Below are positions 1 to 5,263 of a DNA stretch of 5,263 nucleotides, one piece after another. Under the pieces are notes generated by a model that searched no databases, was not told where the DNA came from, and saw only the letters and a list, made by a program, of their open reading frames with translations. How positions within the stretch are numbered: position 1 is the first letter of the stretch; each line of letters starts with the position of its first letter. The stretch lies in assembly GCA_028717305.1 (NCBI GenBank), contig JAQUOC010000090.1, positions 1 through 5,263 of the forward strand, read 5' to 3'. This DNA is from Dehalococcoidales bacterium. Lineage in GTDB: Bacteria > Chloroflexota > Dehalococcoidia > Dehalococcoidales > UBA5760. The position numbers and the translations under genes were made by a program.

Positions 1-2
1 CC

Positions 3-188
3 GGAAGCGAACACCTCTTCATTGCCATGGCTGCTGAGGAGAAGGGCGAAGCGTAGGTAATCCTGCACCGGCTGGGTATCGACCAGGAGAGGGTCTACGC
101 CGCTCTCCAGAAACTCCGCGGCAGTCACCGGGTTACCGATAGCCGGGCCGAGAGTAAATACCGTTCCCTGGAAAAGTACGGCCGCGAC
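3..188 (+). pseudogene. clpC: N-terminal domain end and linker of ClpC-type ATPase, broken by in-frame TAG
   Basis: This stretch is in the same frame as the ATPase that follows. It reads as the end of the second Clp N-domain repeat (GSEHLFIAMAAEEKGEA), then a TAG stop at 54-56, then VILHRLGIDQERVYAALQ and a linker containing RGSHRVTD and SLEKYGRD. Clp/Hsp100 proteins normally read through here without a break, with a small residue such as Ala or Ser at the stop position, so homology continues on both sides and no frameshift is needed to explain it. The family role of the N-domain is binding substrates and adaptors. Between the TAG and position 189 I see no ATG or GTG codon in this frame. The start of the gene lies outside the window. 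A sequencing or assembly error (for example TCG to TAG) is a real alternative to a true nonsense mutation. Confidence 0.7.
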
Positions 189-2152
<1,964 letters not shown>

Positions 2153-2153
<1 letters not shown>

Positions 2154-2824
2154 TGACGGTAGCGACTAACGCAGAGGCGAAGAAGGGCTCGAACCGTAAG
2201 AAGTACATCGCCGGTATTTGTTTTGTCGCCGGGATTGTGGTTGCCTGTGTTCTTCTTGTCTACCATTGGGAGTTCGTGCTCCGCTTTCAACAGTACGGCT
2301 ATCTGGGCCTTTTTCTTATGTCGCTGGTCAGCGGCTTCAGTATCCCGCTGCCGGTTCCGTATATGGTATTCACCTTTACTCTCGGCGGCGTATTGCATCC
2401 GGCGCTGGTAGGAATAGCCACCGGGGCAGGGCTCGGTGCCGGTGGCACCCTTCTCTATCTGACCGGTCGCGGCGGGCGCCGCATCTTCCCCCACTTTGAA
2501 ATCTCGGACCCGGCCGATGAGGTATACTCATCACGCTGGTCGCGATTCTTGAGACGAATAAAGATGCACAAGATTATGCACTTCGCCCACCGTAGGGGCA
2601 CTCTGGCCGTGTTTGTACTATCCGTGCTGCCCAATCCGTTTTTCACACCGATGGCAATCAGCATGGGGACGATGCGCTTCCGACTGGTAAAGTTTTCCTT
2701 TGCCTGCTGGGCCGGACAGACGGTCAAAGCTATTGGTATTGCTTATTGCGGCTATCTCGGCCTGGGTTCTTTTCTGCGCTGGATGGGCCTGTTCAACATG
2801 CCCAACATACCCGGCGTATCTTGA
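2153..2824 (+). CDS. VTT-domain (DedA/TVP38-like) integral membrane protein
   Basis: This is a 223-residue polytopic membrane protein. A basic N-terminus (KKGSNRKK, residues 10-17) precedes a first hydrophobic helix (about 18-37). The block YGYLGLFLMSLVSGFSIPLP (48-67) is followed by a glycine-rich stretch with small-residue spacing (about 78-105) ending in GRGGRR. A charged loop (about 106-148) leads to GTLAVFVLSVLPNPFFTPMA (149-168) and a last hydrophobic stretch (about 181-208). This order matches the VTT fold. DedA relatives are linked to membrane homeostasis and to lipid-carrier or phospholipid translocation. The usual F-x-x-R-x-x-P DedA signature is not present, and LPNPFF stands in its place, as in some YqaA-like and uncharacterised VTT proteins. 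ATG 2153 is chosen because it overlaps the upstream TGA by one base and has AGGA 8 bases before it. The substrate is unknown. Confidence 0.8.
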
Positions 2825-2836
2825 AAATAGGTTAAC

Positions 2837-2842
2837 AAGGAG
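2837..2842 (+). promoter_or_regulatory. Ribosome binding site for first methyltransferase
   Basis: AAGGAG ends 6 bases before the ATG at 2849. The TTG at 2843 touches the motif and is too close, so the ATG is taken as the start. Confidence 0.7.
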
Positions 2843-2848
2843 TTGTTC

Positions 2849-3484
2849 ATGGAAAGAGTTGCCACCGACTGGGACAGGTATCACAAGCGCGTCCGGGTCA
2901 GCCAGAGGTTCCTCTGGACGGTGTGGAAGGCCTACGCCAGCCTGCTCAGCGGATTCAGCTTCGATAAGCCGATTAAGATAATCGAGCTGGGCTGCGGCAC
3001 CGGCTATCATACCCTGCAGATGACCAGGCTGTATCAGGTGGATAAGGTGACTCTGGTCGATGCCAACGCCAGCGTTATCAGTGATACGGAAAGAAGAATG
3101 TCCGTGCTGGAATGCGAGAAGGAGTTTCTGCTCAGGGACCTGTTCAGTCTTAATCTAGAGGAGAGGTATGACATCGTTCATTCCCAGGGGCTTCTCGAAC
3201 ACTACACTCCCGAGGAGCAGCGGAATCTGATTCGCCTGCACCGCGATCTGCTGGCCCCGGGTGGTATTGCGATAATCCTGGTACCCACCCCCAGTGTAAC
3301 CTACCGGTTCTGGAGAGGCCTTCTGGAGAGGCTGAACCAGTGGATATATAGTGACGAGGTCGCTCTATCCAGAGAGGAATTCGTCCGGCAACTGGAAGAC
3401 AGCGGCCTGGAAATCCTGAAGCTACAGGGGTGTCACCTGACAGAAGTGGGCGCCGTCTGCCGCAGGCGTGACGTAGTCAAGTAA
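2849..3484 (+). CDS. Class I SAM-dependent methyltransferase (first of two)
   Basis: This is a 211-residue, probably cytoplasmic Rossmann-fold methyltransferase. Motif I IIELGCGTG (44-52) is the canonical SAM-binding glycine loop. VTLVDANA with Asp71 fits the ribose-binding acidic position. RYDIVHSQGLLEHY (106-119) is the motif IV region, and LLAPGGIAIILVPTP (134-148) is the usual post-motif strand. The N-terminal 40 residues (TDWDRYHKR and a helix rich in Trp and Arg) form a cap that may help select substrate. The C-terminal part has EEFVRQLEDSGLEILKLQGC, as in Methyltransf_11/25-type enzymes that act on small molecules or lipids. It follows the VTT gene after 24 bases and is probably co-transcribed with it. 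The substrate cannot be read from sequence, so lipid, quinone or other small-molecule methylation all remain possible. Confidence 0.87.
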   Translation: MERVATDWDRYHKRVRVSQRFLWTVWKAYASLLSGFSFDKPIKIIELGCGTGYHTLQMTRLYQVDKVTLVDANASVISDTERRMSVLECEKEFLLRDLFSLNLEERYDIVHSQGLLEHYTPEEQRNLIRLHRDLLAPGGIAIILVPTPSVTYRFWRGLLERLNQWIYSDEVALSREEFVRQLEDSGLEILKLQGCHLTEVGAVCRRRDVVK

Positions 3485-3587
3485 TTTAGAACGCACCAAT
3501 CGTGATATTGGGCCGACACCCGGTCACCATAACTGACGTCAAGCAGTCCGTCATAAGAGAATCATATACATAACGAGGAGGAATACC
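3485..3587 (+). other. Intergenic spacer between the two methyltransferase genes
   Basis: This is a 103-base gap. It holds a perfect 8-base palindrome TGACGTCA (3534-3541), a second CGTCA at 3549-3553, and three CATAA words (3528, 3552, 3569). I found no -35/-10 pair with acceptable spacing and no GC hairpin followed by a T-run, so there is no clear evidence for or against a transcript break here. Confidence 0.5.
3575..3581 (+). promoter_or_regulatory. Strong ribosome binding site deciding a TTG start
   Basis: GAGGAGG ends 6 bases before the TTG at 3588. The first in-frame ATG (3633) has no comparable motif in front of it, so the site supports TTG initiation for the second methyltransferase. 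Confidence 0.75.
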
Positions 3588-4244
3588 TTGACCGACCCAA
3601 ATACCCCGGGGAGATTTGAGAGCAAAAACATCATGTCTTCCAACGGACAGGCTTCCAATGAGGTCGCCCTGCCGGGGAAAGGTTACCGGATGGCATTCAA
3701 CTTCAACTCCGCCCTGTTTAAGGTCCTGGTAGACTATCTCAAGCCGGAAGAGAAAGAGATGATCCTGGACTTGGGCTGTAGCCGGGGCTACTATGTTAAA
3801 GCAATGGAGGACTACACCAGCGGCGTAATCGGTGTGGATATCAGCGAAGACTCACTGAAGAATGCGGTTACCGCCAGGGTAAAGTATGGCGATATTACCA
3901 ATCTTGACTTTGCCGAAGGCAGTTTTGACAAGGTCTATTCACTGCACACGATTGAACACCTGCCGGATCTGGGGCGGTTCTTTGCCGAGGTCGCCAGGGT
4001 TCTCAAGCCGGGAGGAACCGCTATTATCATCTATCCCTGGGAGCTCTTTCGGGGAATGCAGGCTATCGGTGCCGCGATAAGGCAATACCGAAACCCGCTG
4101 CTGGCAAGTAAGATACACCTGCACAGATTGACGCCAAAGAGTATCGGGGGATTTATTACCGGTACTCCTCTTGCCCACCGGCAAAGCAAGCTTGTTTTTG
4201 CAATGGGTATTCAGTATATGACGATACTAACCAAGAGATCTTAG
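3588..4244 (+). CDS. Class I SAM-dependent methyltransferase, Methyltransf_11-like (second of two)
   Basis: This is a 218-residue protein starting at TTG. SAM-binding motif I is MILDLGCSRGYYVKAM (58-73), in which one canonical glycine of GxGxG is replaced (GCSRG). VIGVDIS with Asp84 is the acidic ribose contact. KYGDITNLDFAEGSFDKVYSLHTIEHLPD (99-127) matches the motif II-IV stretch of Methyltransf_11 enzymes, with Asp102 near the adenine. RVLKPGGTAIIIYPWE (137-152) closes the core. The last 65 residues lack the usual long C-terminal extension and end in a hydrophobic, moderately basic tail. It resembles the first methyltransferase only in fold, so recent duplication is unlikely. It ends in TAG, which shows that TAG serves as a normal stop here, and is convergent with the cyclophilin gene 51 bases away. 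The substrate is unknown. Confidence 0.86.
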   Translation: MTDPNTPGRFESKNIMSSNGQASNEVALPGKGYRMAFNFNSALFKVLVDYLKPEEKEMILDLGCSRGYYVKAMEDYTSGVIGVDISEDSLKNAVTARVKYGDITNLDFAEGSFDKVYSLHTIEHLPDLGRFFAEVARVLKPGGTAIIIYPWELFRGMQAIGAAIRQYRNPLLASKIHLHRLTPKSIGGFITGTPLAHRQSKLVFAMGIQYMTILTKRS

Positions 4245-4295
4245 GCCTCCTAGTCAGTGGCCCTTGCTACCAGTCCGCTGCTTACCCCCGCCGGT

Positions 4296-4883
4296 TCAGT
4301 TCTCTTCGATGGTTATCCTTATGATGATGTCACCCTGCTCAATCTGCTGCAGGACATCCATCCCATCGATGAGCTGGCCGAACACCGAGTGCTTGCCGTC
4401 GAGACCATGCTGCGGGGTCAGGGTGATGAAAAACTGGCAGCCGTTGGTATCCGCACCGGAATTAGCCATTGACAGTGCGCCGGCAAGATGAGTATGCTCG
4501 CTGAACTCGTCGGCAAAGGAGTAACCGGGATTACCCCTCCCCGTACCGGTGGGGTCACCCCCCTGAACAACGAAGTCCGGTACGACACGGTGAAATGTCG
4601 CCCCGTCATAGAACCCGTCATTGGCGAGAAAGACGAAGTTGTTTACCGTATTGGGGACATCGCTGGCAAATAGCTCCAGGACCATGTCCCCACGCTCGGT
4701 TTCGATGGTGGCAACATACTCTTTGCTGGTATCAATCACCATCGCTGGTGGTGCCGAGTAGGTCTTCGGTTTTGCCGTCGGCTCCGGTGTTACTCCGGGC
4801 GCCTGACAGGCACACGACGCCAGGAAAAGCGTACCGACAGTCAGAACGGCAATTGCTGCTTGGGGTATTCTGGTTTTTGTCAT
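4296..4883 (-). CDS. Secreted cyclophilin-type peptidyl-prolyl cis-trans isomerase, lipoprotein
   Basis: This 195-residue enzyme interconverts cis and trans X-Pro bonds in proteins outside the membrane. The N-terminus is a lipoprotein signal: MTKTR, a hydrophobic core, then the lipobox LASC with the modifiable Cys24. A Pro/Thr/Lys tether (about 27-47) follows, then one cyclophilin domain (about 56-193). Hallmarks are TFHRVVPDFVVQGGDPTGTG (96-115) with catalytic Arg99, Phe104 and Gln107, ALSMANSG (136-143), NGCQFFITL (147-155) and LDGKHSVFGQ (161-170). The residue matching human CypA Trp121 is Gly160, so weak cyclosporin binding is expected from family knowledge. ATG 4883 is preferred to the in-frame ATG at 4940 because it begins directly with the signal peptide and has GGAG 8 bases upstream. 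The downstream neighbour converges on it, so it is probably a single-gene unit. Confidence 0.93.
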   Translation of the reverse strand: MTKTRIPQAAIAVLTVGTLFLASCACQAPGVTPEPTAKPKTYSAPPAMVIDTSKEYVATIETERGDMVLELFASDVPNTVNNFVFLANDGFYDGATFHRVVPDFVVQGGDPTGTGRGNPGYSFADEFSEHTHLAGALSMANSGADTNGCQFFITLTPQHGLDGKHSVFGQLIDGMDVLQQIEQGDIIIRITIEEN

Positions 4884-4891
4884 CGCAACAT

Positions 4892-4895
4892 CTCC
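4892..4895 (-). promoter_or_regulatory. Ribosome binding site for the cyclophilin lipoprotein
   Basis: On the - strand GGAG stands 8 bases before the ATG at 4883. It supports this start over the more upstream in-frame ATG at 4940. Confidence 0.6.
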
Positions 4896-4914
4896 AGTAC
4901 GTTCATTAGCTAGT

Positions 4915-4944
4915 ATTTTAACCCATCCTTGAATCGTCATGCAA
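4915..4944 (-). promoter_or_regulatory. Candidate promoter of the cyclophilin gene
   Basis: Reading the - strand, TTGCAT (4944-4939) is followed after 18 bases by TAAAAT (4920-4915). The -10 matches TATAAT at five of six positions, but the -35 at only three of six. The implied leader is about 25 bases, which leaves room for the GGAG site and places the in-frame ATG at 4940 upstream of the transcript start. Confidence 0.35.
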
Positions 4945-5028
4945 TTGCCCTGTGTTCACTGAGATGAAAGGAGCCCGTTGAATATGAAAGCGGCGAGCCT
5001 TATGTTGTGATAATGCAACCGCCGGTAT

Positions 5029-5057
5029 TTGCCAGCCGACCCTCTTTATGCTAAATT
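5029..5057 (+). promoter_or_regulatory. Sigma70-type promoter of the tRNA-Ala gene
   Basis: TTGCCA (5029-5034) and TAAATT (5052-5057) are separated by exactly 17 bases. The -35 matches the consensus at five of six positions and the -10 at four. Transcription would start about 7-8 bases before the mature tRNA at 5072, a usual distance for a tRNA leader. An alternative -10 in the AT-rich run just downstream cannot be excluded. Confidence 0.55.
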
Positions 5058-5263
5058 ATATTCATCCGCATGGGGCTGTAGCTCAATTGGGAGAGCGTTT
5101 GACTGGCAGTCAAAAGGTAGGGGGTTCGAATCCCCCCAGCTCCACCATTCGGAACAGCTCCCGAACCTTTGGCTCTTGAGGCGATGATCGCGAAGGGGGC
5201 ATTGAGTTCGGCCTTGGTCACCTTGCCTTCTTCCACATAGAGGCATTTGAAAACCGTCTCACA
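5051..5263 (-). CDS. Partial C-terminal reading frame entering from the right edge; possible serine recombinase end
   Basis: On the - strand one frame is open from the window edge to a TAG at 5053-5051. The first 39 codons (5263-5147) lie outside the tRNA, favour G or C at third positions through their middle part, and read CETVFKCLYVEEGKVTKAEL, then NAPFAIIASRAKGSGAVPN. The pattern of a YV-x-x-GKV strand followed by a PF turn weakly resembles the C-terminal end of large serine recombinases. That resemblance is from memory and is not proof. The remaining residues (GGAGGIRTPYLL onward) are simply antisense tRNA, a tail often seen where an integrase gene ends at its tRNA attachment site. The start lies outside the window. 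It could also be a chance open frame. Confidence 0.3.
   Translation of the reverse strand, partial: CETVFKCLYVEEGKVTKAELNAPFAIIASRAKGSGAVPNGGAGGIRTPYLLTASQTLSQLSYSPMRMNII
5072..5147 (+). tRNA. tRNA-Ala, anticodon GGC
   Basis: This is a complete 76-base cloverleaf. The acceptor stem is GGGGCTG with CAGCTCC (5072-5078 with 5137-5143), including the G3:U70 wobble pair that marks alanine tRNAs. The D stem is GCTC/GAGC (5081-5084, 5093-5096) and the anticodon stem TTTGA/TCAAA (5098-5102, 5110-5114). The loop CTGGCAG puts GGC at 5105-5107, which decodes GCC. The T stem is GGGGG/CCCCC around TTCGAAT (5120-5136). The discriminator is A5144, and CCA is encoded at 5145-5147. It has its own promoter candidate and stands alone in the window. 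An open frame on the opposite strand runs right through it. Confidence 0.97.
5148..5165 (+). terminator. Weak hairpin directly after the tRNA
   Basis: TTCGG (5148-5152) pairs with CCGAA (5161-5165) across an 8-base loop, starting right after the CCA end. The following CCTTTGGCTCTT is only partly T-rich, so this is at best a weak intrinsic terminator. It may instead be a chance inverted repeat inside the - strand reading frame. Confidence 0.25.

Noticed and set aside
54..56. Pyrrolysine or other TAG recoding in the Clp gene
   Set aside because: No readthrough signal is visible, TAG is used as a normal stop by the methyltransferase ending at 4244, and Clp N-domains have no known need for an unusual residue here.
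2618..3010. - strand open frame of 130 codons over the VTT/methyltransferase junction
   Set aside because: It lies antisense to two confident genes and has no recognisable domain.
4245..4295. Bidirectional terminator between the convergent second methyltransferase and cyclophilin genes
   Set aside because: Only a 4-base GGCC pairing could be found, with no flanking T- or A-run.
4884..4940. 19-residue N-terminal extension of the cyclophilin from the ATG at 4940
   Set aside because: It would bury the signal peptide, overlaps the candidate -10, and lacks the GGAG spacing seen before ATG 4883.
4984..5010. Eight-codon mini-ORF (MKAASLML) with AAAGGAG 10 bases upstream
   Set aside because: It is very short, there is no downstream gene to regulate except a tRNA, and no promoter was matched. 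Chance is the simplest explanation.

Overview
The window is a stretch of ordinary bacterial chromosome, roughly 55% GC by eye. It carries five protein genes, one tRNA gene and an open frame entering from the right edge. Gene style suggests a Chloroflexota/Dehalococcoidia-like anaerobe: a Clp ATPase with a GSHRVTD linker, a secreted cyclophilin lipoprotein with a Pro/Thr-rich tether, a VTT-domain membrane protein, and a CCA-encoding tRNA-Ala. That placement is inference from remembered family style, since the window has no phylogenetic marker such as 16S rRNA.

Left part (1-3484, + strand). A ClpC-type AAA+ unfoldase enters from the left edge with the end of its N-terminal domain. It is interrupted by an in-frame TAG at 54-56, and the same frame then runs on intact through both ATPase modules to 2153. 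A VTT (DedA/TVP38-like) membrane protein follows with a one-base TGATG overlap, then after 24 bases a class I SAM-dependent methyltransferase. The tight spacing suggests one transcription unit.

Middle (3485-4244, + strand). A 103-base spacer with no convincing promoter or terminator leads to a second, different class I methyltransferase, which uses a TTG start behind a strong Shine-Dalgarno. It may be the distal gene of the same unit.

Right part. A secreted cyclophilin-type peptidyl-prolyl isomerase lipoprotein is convergent to the methyltransferase, with its own promoter candidate on the - strand. A divergent promoter then drives a complete tRNA-Ala(GGC). From the right edge, an open - strand frame runs toward the tRNA and continues antisense through it. 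Its short non-tRNA part weakly resembles the C-terminal end of a large serine recombinase, which would fit an element integrated at this tRNA.

The points most worth a second look are the nonsense codon in the Clp ATPase and the possible integration boundary at the tRNA. I see no CRISPR array, insertion sequence or evident new defence or biosynthetic system.
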